Positions 37,799 to 46,879 of a DNA stretch of 64,000 bases are shown here, piece after piece. The first letter of the stretch is position 1, and every line of letters starts with the position of its first letter. This DNA is from a virus. A program made the position numbers and the translations under genes. Under the pieces are notes generated by a model, which saw only the letters and a list, made by a program, of their open reading frames with translations, had not been told where the DNA came from and ran no database searches. The stretch covers positions 1 through 64,000 of IMG/VR virus record IMGVR_UViG_3300031963_000026; one strand, written 5' to 3'.

Positions 37799-38536
37799 TT
37801 ATGCGTTAAGTTGTAATGTTTTTGTAGTTTGTATGGTATGGTTCATTAACTTCCGTTTGAATAGCGGTAATAAAGAATTCTCTATCGGTAAGTTTTGTGA
37901 TGATATACATTCAAAAATCGGAAACTTTGAATTTGATATTTGATCAATTAACCTTGAATAATTATCAGATTGATCTCCCTTATAAATTCTTTCAACATCA
38001 CATTTTGTTTCCTCAGTGTCCTGACGAATTTTTTTAATTGAGTATTTCCAAATGTAGTTTTCCTTGTTGAAGATGTCTTGGTAAATGAAGAACCCCGCAC
38101 CAAAATAAATCCGCTCTTCGTTCTTAATCGGATTCGTTGCCACCGATTGATAACCGATCTCCCAAACAGATTTCGCAACAACAAAATATTCTTTCAATCT
38201 ATCAAGTGCTGACATAACACTTAATCTAATGTCCTTATATTCTCTGTCTGTGAATTTTTTTCTGCTTTTGACGTTCTTTATCTCAAACAACATAATCTCA
38301 TCATCAGGTGTCTTAAATGTCTTATCTAAACCCAATAATAACCCATCTTCAACATATGCTCGACAAACAGCCAAATGTAATGCCAATTCTGAAAAATATG
38401 GATATATCTCACCACGACTTAAAGCGTCTTCAACCTTTTTGATGAAAGACATAACGATATATTCATTATATTCAACATCAACCGGCTTTCTTAAAAACCA
38501 ATCTGTCGGCATTAACAATTTTATTTCTTTTTCCAT
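37799..38536 (-). CDS. Protein of unknown function, possible PD-(D/E)xK nuclease fold
   Basis: 245 aa from MEKEIKLLMPTDWFLRKPVD. The segment MLFEIKNVKSRKKF (E-x-K after a hydrophobic strand) could be the core of a restriction-like nuclease, with LDKTFKTPDDEIMLFEIK supplying the D...ExK spacing. The rest is helical and strand-rich without recognised motif. The assignment is tentative. Confidence 0.65.
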   Translation of the reverse strand: MEKEIKLLMPTDWFLRKPVDVEYNEYIVMSFIKKVEDALSRGEIYPYFSELALHLAVCRAYVEDGLLLGLDKTFKTPDDEIMLFEIKNVKSRKKFTDREYKDIRLSVMSALDRLKEYFVVAKSVWEIGYQSVATNPIKNEERIYFGAGFFIYQDIFNKENYIWKYSIKKIRQDTEETKCDVERIYKGDQSDNYSRLIDQISNSKFPIFECISSQNLPIENSLLPLFKRKLMNHTIQTTKTLQLNA

Positions 38537-38568
38537 ACTCTTCAAAAATAAACATATCATCCATAATG

Positions 38569-40368
38569 TCAATTATGTCTGAAAATACTGTAATCTGTAT
38601 CTAAATAAGTTTCCTCATCAACATTACCATCATAACTTGATATAACCCCAACACCATCAGTATCAACAACACCTTTAGCCAATTCATCTATATCAATAAA
38701 ATCATTGAGGTTGTATCCAAACTCACGAATAAATGATAATGGATCATTAACATAATCACTAACCAAATCATCAATTTTTTCGTTAATTAGATCATCGGGA
38801 ATGTCACCATCGGGATCTTCTTTAATCTCATCAATCTCATACTCAAGATCTGAAATTTCACTTTCTAAATCACTTATCTCACTTTCAATCTCATCAATCC
38901 TGTCTTGATTCCAATTCTCATCATCCATATTTTCTAACTCACTCAACTCTTCTTGTAGATTAGTAATCTCATCTTTCTTATCTGAAATCTCATTAGTCTT
39001 GTTTTCAATCGCTATTTCTTGATTTCTAGATAATTCTCTCACATCAGCATCAAAATAACTGTCAAGATCATCATAAACAATCTGTTCATACATCTCTCTT
39101 GCATATTCTTCTACTTTGTCAGTATCAATATAATCCTCTAAAAAAGACTCTCTAAAACCTTCTAGACCAACATCATCTATTAAATCTTTCTGACTTTTAA
39201 TAGCCGCCTCTTCAACCTCACTTGTTAATCCTACCACCCACTCTTCGCCAGTTTCAAAAAGTTCAAAGATTTTTAATCCGTAAAATCCGTAATCCATCGG
39301 AATTAAGCTATAAACATCAAATCTATCCAAATAATCCGACATCGCTTCATCAATTTCATCAATTCTTTCCTCAATCTCCGTTTCCCTTTCTTCACTAACT
39401 CCCGCAGATAGTTCATCAGACAACTCTTCCCTCTCCTCTTTCATCTTATAATACCCAACAATCTCATCTTCACTATGTCCATTCAATTCACCAGTGCTTG
39501 TTAAATGATTATATAACGCCCAAGCATATTCTGCAGTACCATCCTCTTCACCATACGGCCATTCATTTGATTCTCTACGTTCATTAGCCATTTCCAACTT
39601 TCTTCTATTAATGTTTGCAAGTCTCTCTCGATCAAGTCTAGCCAATTCTTCTTCTCTTCTTTTTTTATCTGCAAAAATTTCAAGTTGTTCAGAATATCTT
39701 GATTTAACATACTCATCAATCTTATCTAAAATACCACTCAAATAATCAGTATCTATTAACCAACCTGTCTTGAATTCATCATCAGGTGCGTCAAAAAATT
39801 GACGCTTACCATCAAAACTATAAACATAAGCTACCTTATAGAACTTATCAGATGTCGGTCTCTTTTTATCTAAAAAATAAAATAATTTACCCTCACTATT
39901 ATATTTATCAAAATAATTGGATGAGTCCTTGGAAGCGGTACACCATTTGGTCCCTTTACCATAATAACAAGATGCTTTATGTGTGTATGGTGTGACCACA
40001 GTTAATGTATCGTCATCATAAACCACATCAGACCCTTCAACCGATTCAACAGATCTTCTAACTCTATTTTGATATTCATCCAAAGCATTTAATAAGTCTT
40101 CAACGCTAGTATATTTTTCAATTTCCTTTCTTTCCAAGTTATTAGATACTTCATAAAACCTATTCAACATCACATCTAACTTCTCTAATACACCATCAAA
40201 ATTTGTAGGATCCAAAACATTGCCTAACCACATTAGGTATTTATTATTTCCCGGAAGACCATCCGATAATTTAATAATTTGTTGTAGTTGGTTAGATGAG
40301 AACTTCTTTGAAAACTTATTTGAAAAGTCCTCAACTCGTCCTTCTTGTAATAATTTTATAAATTTCAT
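38569..40368 (-). CDS. Tagged large protein with TKWCTAS module
   Basis: 599 aa from MKFIKLLQEGRVEDF (L-Q-E candidate cleavage); the TTG two codons upstream is not used. Residues ~120-170 hold VVTPYTHKASCYYGKGTKW then CTASKDSSNYFDKY and LFYFLDKKRPTSDKF, the module also present at 62271 and, diverged, at 43909 and 18200. Residues ~430-540 form an acidic coiled coil (SDLESEISDLEYEIDEIKED). The C-terminus is Asp-rich. The invariant Cys suggests catalysis or structure, but the function is unknown. Confidence 0.82.
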   Translation of the reverse strand: MKFIKLLQEGRVEDFSNKFSKKFSSNQLQQIIKLSDGLPGNNKYLMWLGNVLDPTNFDGVLEKLDVMLNRFYEVSNNLERKEIEKYTSVEDLLNALDEYQNRVRRSVESVEGSDVVYDDDTLTVVTPYTHKASCYYGKGTKWCTASKDSSNYFDKYNSEGKLFYFLDKKRPTSDKFYKVAYVYSFDGKRQFFDAPDDEFKTGWLIDTDYLSGILDKIDEYVKSRYSEQLEIFADKKRREEELARLDRERLANINRRKLEMANERRESNEWPYGEEDGTAEYAWALYNHLTSTGELNGHSEDEIVGYYKMKEEREELSDELSAGVSEERETEIEERIDEIDEAMSDYLDRFDVYSLIPMDYGFYGLKIFELFETGEEWVVGLTSEVEEAAIKSQKDLIDDVGLEGFRESFLEDYIDTDKVEEYAREMYEQIVYDDLDSYFDADVRELSRNQEIAIENKTNEISDKKDEITNLQEELSELENMDDENWNQDRIDEIESEISDLESEISDLEYEIDEIKEDPDGDIPDDLINEKIDDLVSDYVNDPLSFIREFGYNLNDFIDIDELAKGVVDTDGVGVISSYDGNVDEETYLDTDYSIFRHN

Positions 40369-40383
40369 AAACAATATTTTACA

Positions 40384-40390
40384 ATAAATA
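40384..40390 (-). promoter_or_regulatory. Putative late promoter box
   Basis: TATTTAT, 15 nt upstream of the ATG at 40368. Confidence 0.45.
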
Positions 40391-40439
40391 TTTAATAATT
40401 ATTTTAACTCAATTATCTTTCACAAAGATAGTTAAAAAC

Positions 40440-40446
40440 TATTTAT
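40440..40446 (+). promoter_or_regulatory. Putative late promoter box
   Basis: TATTTAT, 33 nt upstream of the 48-residue gene at 40480. Confidence 0.4.
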
Positions 40447-40479
40447 TGTAACAAATAAACTCAATTAAATTTTAGAGAT

Positions 40480-40626
40480 ATGGCAGGATGCGGATGTAAA
40501 GGTAATCAACCACCTCAACCACAAAACCCACAACCGGTTCAAACACCGGTTCAACCGCAACAGAGTAATAATACGGTTCAAAATGCTATCAAAAGAACCA
40601 TTCAAAAATACTACTCAAAAGGTTAA
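40480..40626 (+). CDS. 48-residue proline/glutamine-rich protein
   Basis: MAGCGCKGNQPPQPQNPQPV start, then a Q/P-rich linker and a basic C-terminal helix (IKRTIQKYYSKG). The MAGCGCKG cysteine start resembles small proteins seen in marine myophages. It is monocistronic with its own terminator. Function unknown. Confidence 0.7.
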   Translation: MAGCGCKGNQPPQPQNPQPVQTPVQPQQSNNTVQNAIKRTIQKYYSKG

Positions 40627-40645
40627 TTTTTATGTTCTAATTTAG

Positions 40646-40674
40646 AAAGGGAGGTAATTCTCCCTTTTTTTATT
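40646..40674 (+). terminator. Intrinsic terminator
   Basis: GGGAG-GTAATT-CTCCC followed by TTTTTTT, ending the 48-residue gene. Confidence 0.85.
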
Positions 40675-40681
40675 TATTAAG

Positions 40682-40688
40682 TATTTAT
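40682..40688 (+). promoter_or_regulatory. Putative late promoter box
   Basis: TATTTAT, 5 nt before the ATG at 40694. Confidence 0.5.
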
Positions 40689-40693
40689 AATAT

Positions 40694-41698
40694 ATGGATA
40701 TACTCAATTTTGCAATTGAAAGTTTTAACGACGGTAATACTGAGGAAGTTGAAAATTTTTTTGGTTCTATTGAAACTTTTATGAAATTTATTACTAAAAA
40801 AAATAGACTACACGAGCTAAGACCCAACCCTAATGATTTATATGCATCCGACTATAATCAGTTAATGAAATTAATTTTTGATAGTTCAACAACTGAACAA
40901 GAAAAACCATTGGTTGATCATATTATAGATCAATATATAAGTGATGTTGAAAAAATAGACGACAATACTTACAGATTTAGGTTTGATAGAGAAGATCTTT
41001 CAAAGTTGTTTCGGGATTATAGCCGTGGCACATCACCACGAGATGTTGCACAATCAGTATTAAATGAGGATTATTGGGAACCATTTTATGATGTTATAGA
41101 TAGAAATAATATGTATGATCTAATAGAAGATCTAAATGATGATAATATGAATTATGTCATTGGTTACATAGTTAGTAATTATAAAACATTAGATTTATCA
41201 GACATTGAGACAGAATTATCTGAAGAATTAAAAGAAAGATTAGACTCCTCAACAATAACTTTAACACCTGAAATTACAAAAGAAATTTTAGAAGATGAGG
41301 AATTAACTAAGGAACTGTTTAATACCGAATGGCAAGATTTATATTGGGAATTGAGTGGTGCCTATAATCAAGCATATAATGATGCATATACTAATGAGAT
41401 ATACAATGAAGTTATGTCGGAATTAGATAGTTTATTCGGAAAAAGGATTGAGTGGAAGAACGATAATAAGAGATTTGATAGTTATGTTGATTTATCTTAC
41501 AGCACAATATATCAATTTTTATATGATTATTTAGAAGGTGGTGATGATGAAACTTATTACTACCAAGGTAATTTAGAAAGTATCTTAAAAGAATTACACA
41601 ATAATAGTTACGATTGGTTAGATATTATAATACCTGATTATCCAGATTATACAGATATCAAAAATAATTATCAAGAAACAATTCAAGGAAGGATTTAA
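40694..41698 (+). CDS. Acidic protein of unknown function
   Basis: 334 aa. Contains FRDYSRGTSPRDVAQSVL followed by NEDYWEPFYDVID, a helix-loop segment reminiscent of other large phage proteins, and long acidic helices. No catalytic motif. No clear tag, but an upstream TATTTAT box places it with the late-type genes. Confidence 0.75.
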   Translation: MDILNFAIESFNDGNTEEVENFFGSIETFMKFITKKNRLHELRPNPNDLYASDYNQLMKLIFDSSTTEQEKPLVDHIIDQYISDVEKIDDNTYRFRFDREDLSKLFRDYSRGTSPRDVAQSVLNEDYWEPFYDVIDRNNMYDLIEDLNDDNMNYVIGYIVSNYKTLDLSDIETELSEELKERLDSSTITLTPEITKEILEDEELTKELFNTEWQDLYWELSGAYNQAYNDAYTNEIYNEVMSELDSLFGKRIEWKNDNKRFDSYVDLSYSTIYQFLYDYLEGGDDETYYYQGNLESILKELHNNSYDWLDIIIPDYPDYTDIKNNYQETIQGRI

Positions 41699-41742
41699 TA
41701 TGTGATTTTTTTCTCATATTGTTACATAAAAAATAATAAAAT

Positions 41743-42534
41743 ATGAGATTATATAATCCAAAATCAAAATCAGGAGCACATAATGTTCTCTTAGATTTTA
41801 TCATGCTGAAGGTATCCAAAAATAATAAATTCACAACTCTTTTAGAATTAATAAATGTAGGAAACTTCTTGGTGGTAAAAGGTGAAACAAATAACCCAAC
41901 AAAAGTTTTACTATCTAAAACCTATGATGAGTTCTTAGATTGGTTTCCCGAATACTCAAACATCTTCCCAACAAACTTTATTGATTGTATCAACTATGAC
42001 GCGGATAAGATAGATATCATTTCCCCCTATCTTTGGAATCGTTTCTATAAGACCGAGAGACCTCTATTTTCGGACTTTCAGGTTGACATATGGAATGAGT
42101 ATGACGGACAATCTAAATTCAACTACGTTGACGAAAATTATGTTCATTTGGAATTTGGTTCGATCAAACCTTCTAAATTCACACCACTAACAGTACAATC
42201 AATAAGTCCTTTTGGTTTATCCTTAGATTTACGAGCACCATATTATTATTCAGAGATGGTCGCCAACAATATGATGGAATTTGCAATGGTTAAAGATATG
42301 GAAGTATGTTTAGTTTTATCTGTATTAGACGATTTACCTGAGATAATGATAAAAACCAATTCACCATATTCAAATGATAAACTTTCATCTTGCGCTATGG
42401 ATATATTTGATATATCATTACCAGAATTTATTGAGTTAATTAAAGACCATAATATTATGGACGATTCTCTATTTCCCCTTCATGAGAAAACATGGAACAA
42501 AATAAACAAAAAAAAGGAGTTAGTAATTTTCTAA
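41743..42534 (+). CDS. Protein of unknown function
   Basis: 263 aa starting MRLYNPKSKSGAHNVLLDFI. Alternating strands and helices (LLELINVGNFLVVKGETNNP; FGLSLDLRAPYYYSEMV). No family recognised. The last codons and stop (GAG TTA GTA ATT TTC TAA) form the 5' arm and loop of the terminator hairpin. Confidence 0.75.
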   Translation: MRLYNPKSKSGAHNVLLDFIMLKVSKNNKFTTLLELINVGNFLVVKGETNNPTKVLLSKTYDEFLDWFPEYSNIFPTNFIDCINYDADKIDIISPYLWNRFYKTERPLFSDFQVDIWNEYDGQSKFNYVDENYVHLEFGSIKPSKFTPLTVQSISPFGLSLDLRAPYYYSEMVANNMMEFAMVKDMEVCLVLSVLDDLPEIMIKTNSPYSNDKLSSCAMDIFDISLPEFIELIKDHNIMDDSLFPLHEKTWNKINKKKELVIF

Positions 42535-42545
42535 CTCCTTTTTCT
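42512..42545. terminator. Bidirectional terminator overlapping a stop codon
   Basis: GGAGTTAG-TAATTTT-CTAACTCC with an A-run before and TTTTTC after. It serves convergent genes 41743-42534 and 42547-42819 and includes the stop codon of the former. Confidence 0.8.
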
Positions 42546-42546
42546 T

Positions 42547-42819
42547 TTACAGATTAAAATGTTTTTTGATGATATCAATTCCTTCATCTATTTCGTTATA
42601 ATCTCGTTCAGGTGCAAATACCTTAGCATCGTCTTCACCCATTATGATCATAAATGCCGGAACATAATCATTACCAACTAATTTTTTGAAAATTTCATAT
42701 TCCATTTCATTTTCCTCAATATCAGCATCTACGAATTCAATACCAAGTTCCTTTATCTTATCTTTCATTTCCACACAGAACGGACAACCCTCCATAGTGA
42801 ATACCACCAAATTATCCAT
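42547..42819 (-). CDS. Glutaredoxin
   Basis: 90 aa. VVFTMEGCPFCVEMKDKIKE contains the CPFC active site, and GNDYVPAFMIIMG the cis-Pro (V-P) loop of glutaredoxin/thioredoxin folds. It can supply electrons to ribonucleotide reductase or keep proteins reduced. Coupled to the thioredoxin gene by a TAATG overlap. Confidence 0.9.
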   Translation of the reverse strand: MDNLVVFTMEGCPFCVEMKDKIKELGIEFVDADIEENEMEYEIFKKLVGNDYVPAFMIIMGEDDAKVFAPERDYNEIDEGIDIIKKHFNL

Positions 42820-43124
42820 TACATAACCATTTTACCAACGTTTAATAGTTCTTCCCTCTGTAATACCCCACTTTTTGAGAATACCTCACTACCTGACTTA
42901 TAAGCCTTAATTGTCGGTACCCCACGAATACCTAATGTTTTTACAAACTCAATATCATTGTCAATGTTGAATGTATAATAGTTTGTATTTGTGTCCTCTT
43001 TTGATACAGATTCATAAATAGGTTTCAATACCTTACAAGGTCCACACCAAGATGCAAAATAATCAATAACCATTGATTCACCTTCTTGGATTTTTTGTTT
43101 TAACTGATCAGCTGTTAATTCCAT
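42819..43124 (-). CDS. Thioredoxin
   Basis: 101 aa. MVIDYFASWCGPCKVLKPIY has the WCGPC active site, and GIRGVPTIKAYKSG the cis-Pro V-P-T segment. Full-length thioredoxin fold. Forms a redox pair with the adjacent glutaredoxin, probably supporting deoxynucleotide synthesis. Confidence 0.94.
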   Translation of the reverse strand: MELTADQLKQKIQEGESMVIDYFASWCGPCKVLKPIYESVSKEDTNTNYYTFNIDNDIEFVKTLGIRGVPTIKAYKSGSEVFSKSGVLQREELLNVGKMVM

Positions 43125-43443
43125 TTTTACTTTTCTTTTTTAATTGATTATGAAAGAATATCATTTCCTCTTTCTGTTCTGATTTATATAGAATGTAAGT
43201 TGAGAAGTCGTAATAGTAAATATAAAGATTGTTCTTCAACAAATAACAAACTTCGTTTATAGTTTCCAACCCATTTATATCCTCAAATGAGTTTTTGAAA
43301 ATTATCGTTGAGGTCTTTTCGAGTTCTTCTGTAGTTACCAAACCACTTCTAATGTTAAAGGTTGAAAAAAGAACGTTGTGTTCCTTTTCCAACCAATTAA
43401 CTAATTTACTATACGAACAATGTTTATCGTATAATTTTTTCAT
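43108..43443 (-). CDS. Protein of unknown function
   Basis: 111 aa (MKKLYDKHCSYSKLVNWLEK start). Aromatic-rich middle (NNLYIYYYDFSTYILYKSEQ). It overlaps the thioredoxin start by 17 nt and starts within the stop of the upstream small gene, so all are one unit. Confidence 0.72.
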   Translation of the reverse strand: MKKLYDKHCSYSKLVNWLEKEHNVLFSTFNIRSGLVTTEELEKTSTIIFKNSFEDINGLETINEVCYLLKNNLYIYYYDFSTYILYKSEQKEEMIFFHNQLKKKSKNGINS

Positions 43444-43583
43444 CGTCCCTGCCCTCTATACTTTTTACGATAGTTTTTAGAACGTTTGTTCTTTGAAGTC
43501 TTGGTCTTAGCGTGAACACCAGGACGAGAGGTTTTACCATGCCCAACAAAGGTAAAGGCGGATTGAGTTTTTGCTTTTGCCAT
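43440..43583 (-). CDS. 47-residue basic protein
   Basis: MAKAKTQSAFTFVGHGKTSR, then a Lys/Arg-rich tail (KTSKNKRSKNYRKKYRGQGR). Highly basic, so nucleic-acid binding is likely. First gene of the redox unit, behind a host-type promoter. Confidence 0.75.
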   Translation of the reverse strand: MAKAKTQSAFTFVGHGKTSRPGVHAKTKTSKNKRSKNYRKKYRGQGR

Positions 43584-43613
43584 TTTTTTATTTGATTTAA
43601 TAGTTTAACACCT

Positions 43614-43643
43614 CAAAGATAAAACAAAATTTTTAATTACAAA
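43614..43643 (-). promoter_or_regulatory. Bacteroidota-type promoter
   Basis: TTTG-N18-TATCTTTG in minus orientation, 30 nt before the 47-residue gene; drives the thioredoxin-glutaredoxin unit. Confidence 0.75.
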
Positions 43644-43652
43644 ACATTTTTT

Positions 43653-43904
43653 TTAATTGAGACATGCTAACCCGAATTTTGTTCTAATAAAAGGTCCAAT
43701 CATTGATGTAACGACATCTAACATCTGTTCTCTTGTCATTTCATAATCTTTCCCGTTATCAGAATTGTTATACACCTTGTCCCTTATCTTAGTAAAAAAA
43801 AGGGACTTGTCTAAGTCCCCTATAAGTGTTTTTAATTGTTCGGGATTATTATTGAAAAAATTAAACATATTTTTCAAGTAAATTTCAATATCTACGTTTT
43901 TCAT
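43653..43904 (-). CDS. Small protein of unknown function
   Basis: 83 aa (MKNVDIEIYLKNMFNFFNNN start; TREQMLDVVTSMIGPFIRTK). Helical. It follows the 43909 gene by 4 nt. Confidence 0.7.
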   Translation of the reverse strand: MKNVDIEIYLKNMFNFFNNNPEQLKTLIGDLDKSLFFTKIRDKVYNNSDNGKDYEMTREQMLDVVTSMIGPFIRTKFGLACLN

Positions 43905-43908
43905 ACTG

Positions 43909-45777
43909 TTAATCCATAGCCCACAAAATATCTCCTTCTTCTAATCTAGCCGCGAGTTTAGGCTCTATTGTCATGTTAGGATTACAGTTTCTAAAGACTA
44001 ACGCCATTATTGGTAAATCAGCTAAAAAGTCAGGTGCCACAGTAATATTAGGACAATTAACAAATGTTAGAATTTGTAAGTTTTTTAACTTAGTAACTAT
44101 TTCCGGAACCTCATTCACACAGTTATTTAAAGACAATGCCTTTAAATCATCTAATTTAGCAAAACTTTCAGGAAATACAAGATTAATTGGTGTATTACTA
44201 GTATTAGTAAAATTAAATCTTGTTGTTGATTCAGGTATTAATTTTAAAACATCATCAAAACCATAAAGATCAATAAACTTAGCCATATTATTTTTAGGGT
44301 ATTCCAATGAAAACCCACCAGTTATTTTATTACTGTTTTCATCAAGTTGGGAATAGAACTCGTTTTTTCTCTCTTCTTTTAATCCTTTTAACGCTTGAGT
44401 ATTCAATAACTGAATATCTGCATCAGATAACTCTTTTAATGATTTAGTCTTAAGAGTATCCTTCTTTTTACTAATATAGTAAGATAATACCGATCCACCT
44501 GTTCTTGATATCATACCCGCGGTTAAATCTTGACCCAAAGCAATATACTTCTTCTGTAATTCATCAGGTAAATTACCAAATTGTTCATCACTTAATGTTG
44601 GTGAATTCACTTCCATCCAAATTTCAGCATCCTCATAACTACCCAACTCTTGAACTATGTCATCACCAGACACACTCTTACGTCTATATTTTCTTAAAAT
44701 TTCTTGTTCCTCAGCCGTTAAAGGTTTTGGTCGGAATAAACCTTCAAGTCCATCTAATTTTGGAATTTTACTAACGATTTGAGACCAAGGTATGTTTTGG
44801 TGACCTGAATAAACACCATCATTTGTTCCATCAGCAAGTGCCATGTTTCCTCGAGGATCAACTAAAATAACAACTGCGTAGTTCGCATCAGAAAATGGTT
44901 TATCACCATCAATTACATAATAAATCGTTCTTTCGTAATCTAAACGATAATTGTAATATAAGTTAGAACCACCTTCTCTTGAGATACACCAAGATCTACC
45001 ATTCTTCAATTTAATACAATCCGGTTTTCCTTTTGGAGCATAAATCTCTAAATTAGGGATGTCTGGTTGACCTTCAGCCGGAAATACCATATCAACATCA
45101 AATTTAGACTTTTGTCCTGTATTTACGGGTGCCTTTTTAGCCTCAATAGCATCCACTATACGTTCAATTTCTTGGAACGTTAGATTTTTGATTGGTTTTG
45201 TATCTGCCGGAATCTCAGCGTTATTATCGGCATAACTTGACGCATAAAATTCGATAATATCATCTGAGATATCAGGGAATTTCTTTTTCATCGCAGCAAT
45301 TAATAATCTCAAATAATTAGCATTCAAAAATTCAACTATTTTCAAAAACGTGATCTTACTCAAATTCATTTTTTCTTTTGGAACTTCACCACTAATATCC
45401 ATTAATTGTCTAATCGCTCTTTTAAGTGCAGCATTCTCAACCGGTGGATCCCCCGCCTTTGCGGAATTATCTTTAATTTGAGTGAATAAATCTTTAGAAG
45501 TTTTTTTAGATTCCTTACTTGATAAAATATCCGATAACTCAGCATAAGTTAGTTTGAATAAATCTCTTTTATCAACAGGTAATTGATTTTTATATTTTTC
45601 AAACTCCTCAATTTTAGCAATAATATCATCATCCTTAAGAGAACTATTTTCACCCTTATACTTATCTATTAATTGTTGGAGGACTTTTTGACTAACCTCC
45701 ATAACTAATTTCTTATTTTTTCTTTTTGCGTCTTCAACGATAACCGATGATAAAAGATTAACTAATTTCATAGACAT
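43909..45777 (-). CDS. Tagged large protein with SWC module and leucine-rich C-terminus
   Basis: 622 aa. MSMKLVNLLSSVIVEDAKRK has I-V-E as candidate tag site. Residues ~250-300 contain CIKLKNGRSWCISREGGSNL, YYNYRLDYERTIYYVIDGDK and NYAVVILVDPRGN, a diverged form of the TKWCTAS module. Residues ~540-610 are leucine-rich-repeat-like (LDDLKALSLNNCVNEVPEIV, LKNLQILTFVNCPN). Unknown function; the LRR suggests protein binding. Confidence 0.82.
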   Translation of the reverse strand: MSMKLVNLLSSVIVEDAKRKNKKLVMEVSQKVLQQLIDKYKGENSSLKDDDIIAKIEEFEKYKNQLPVDKRDLFKLTYAELSDILSSKESKKTSKDLFTQIKDNSAKAGDPPVENAALKRAIRQLMDISGEVPKEKMNLSKITFLKIVEFLNANYLRLLIAAMKKKFPDISDDIIEFYASSYADNNAEIPADTKPIKNLTFQEIERIVDAIEAKKAPVNTGQKSKFDVDMVFPAEGQPDIPNLEIYAPKGKPDCIKLKNGRSWCISREGGSNLYYNYRLDYERTIYYVIDGDKPFSDANYAVVILVDPRGNMALADGTNDGVYSGHQNIPWSQIVSKIPKLDGLEGLFRPKPLTAEEQEILRKYRRKSVSGDDIVQELGSYEDAEIWMEVNSPTLSDEQFGNLPDELQKKYIALGQDLTAGMISRTGGSVLSYYISKKKDTLKTKSLKELSDADIQLLNTQALKGLKEERKNEFYSQLDENSNKITGGFSLEYPKNNMAKFIDLYGFDDVLKLIPESTTRFNFTNTSNTPINLVFPESFAKLDDLKALSLNNCVNEVPEIVTKLKNLQILTFVNCPNITVAPDFLADLPIMALVFRNCNPNMTIEPKLAARLEEGDILWAMD

Positions 45778-45789
45778 TAATTTTATACT

Positions 45790-45796
45790 ATAAATA
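45790..45796 (-). promoter_or_regulatory. Putative late promoter box
   Basis: TATTTAT, 12 nt upstream of the ATG at 45777. Confidence 0.5.
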
Positions 45797-45812
45797 TACT
45801 GAAAATTTGATT

Positions 45813-46652
45813 TTAATAGTTCATGATCAATAATTCTTCACCCTTGTTCTGTTCTTTACCCTTTTTAGCCGCCGCAGCCTTAACAAACTCTTTTCTCTCC
45901 CACTTATATTGGTCTTCAGGAAACCACTCTCTCAGTAAGTCAAAGTCATAATAAGATAAAGAAAACTTACCTTGGATGTTCTTCAAAACGTTTGCCAATC
46001 TTTCGTGATCATTACGATCAAAATCGTGATTTGAATAATAGTTCTCAGTTTTCCAATATGGTGGATCAACATAAAAATAAGTTTTTTCACTATCATATTT
46101 TTCAATAACAGATTGAAAATCCATATTCTCAAAATGACTAATCTTTAGGAAGTGTTCAACCCAATCAGGTTTACTCAACTTATCACGAAACGTCAAATAC
46201 TTTGATTTGTATTTACCTTTCAAATCAATAAAAGAACTGGTCTCAGGTTTACTTCCGCTAAACACCTGTGTAAGAATATAAGCATACTTCGCCGCAACAC
46301 TATAATCAGGCGATGTTACTTGAAAATCTTTTGAGAACAACTCACTTTGAAACTCATAAAATGCTAATTTATATCTAGGATCCGTGTTTTCCACACCGAA
46401 CTCCTGACACGGAATGGAATTGATCTCCTCTAACAATCTCTCGGGATTTGATAAACAAGTGAACAAATTATAATTCAAAGGATTAAAGTCATTGTAAACG
46501 ACCCTATTCAAATTAGGGAACTCTTTAAGGTCCATATTAAAGAAACACCAAAACATCCCACCGAATGTTTCAACATATGTTTCAATATCTTTAGGGTAGA
46601 ACGGAACAATCCATTTACCAATCTTACTCTTACCTCCAATATAACTTAACAT
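45813..46652 (-). CDS. DNA adenine methyltransferase (D12/Dam-like)
   Basis: 279 aa. MLSYIGGKSKIGKWIVPFYP is the N-terminal motif of the D12 class, YVETFGGMFWCFFNM the AdoMet-binding motif I (FxGxG variant with GGMF) and TYFYVDPPYWKTENYY the catalytic DPPY motif. Expected to methylate adenine N6 in phage DNA. The C-terminal FVKAAAAKKGKEQNKGEELL is basic. Second DNA methyltransferase of the window. Confidence 0.9.
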   Translation of the reverse strand: MLSYIGGKSKIGKWIVPFYPKDIETYVETFGGMFWCFFNMDLKEFPNLNRVVYNDFNPLNYNLFTCLSNPERLLEEINSIPCQEFGVENTDPRYKLAFYEFQSELFSKDFQVTSPDYSVAAKYAYILTQVFSGSKPETSSFIDLKGKYKSKYLTFRDKLSKPDWVEHFLKISHFENMDFQSVIEKYDSEKTYFYVDPPYWKTENYYSNHDFDRNDHERLANVLKNIQGKFSLSYYDFDLLREWFPEDQYKWERKEFVKAAAAKKGKEQNKGEELLIMNY

Positions 46653-46699
46653 AAATTACTTTTTATTCAAATATAAGAATAAAAAACGACAAAAGCAAC

Positions 46700-46828
46700 T
46701 TAATAAACAACTTTTTTTCCTTCCTTACGTGAATAAACTTTCTTGGACTTAACCACCTGTTGGCTAGTCTTACGACGAATGATTTGTTTAATATGTCTCA
46801 ATGACAAATCCGGTAATTTATTTTCCAT
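46700..46828 (-). CDS. 42-residue basic protein
   Basis: MENKLPDLSLRHIKQIIRRK then TSQQVVKSKKVYSRKEGKKV. Strongly basic, with a helix suited to nucleic-acid binding. Backed by a host-type promoter 20 nt upstream. Confidence 0.7.
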   Translation of the reverse strand: MENKLPDLSLRHIKQIIRRKTSQQVVKSKKVYSRKEGKKVVY

Positions 46829-46848
46829 TGCTTTTTCCCTTTAATACG

Positions 46849-46879
46849 CAAAGATAAGGATATTCTCAGAATTTACAAA
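46849..46879 (-). promoter_or_regulatory. Bacteroidota-type promoter
   Basis: TTTG-N19-TATCTTTG in minus orientation; it overlaps the 3' end of the glycosyltransferase gene. Confidence 0.8.
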
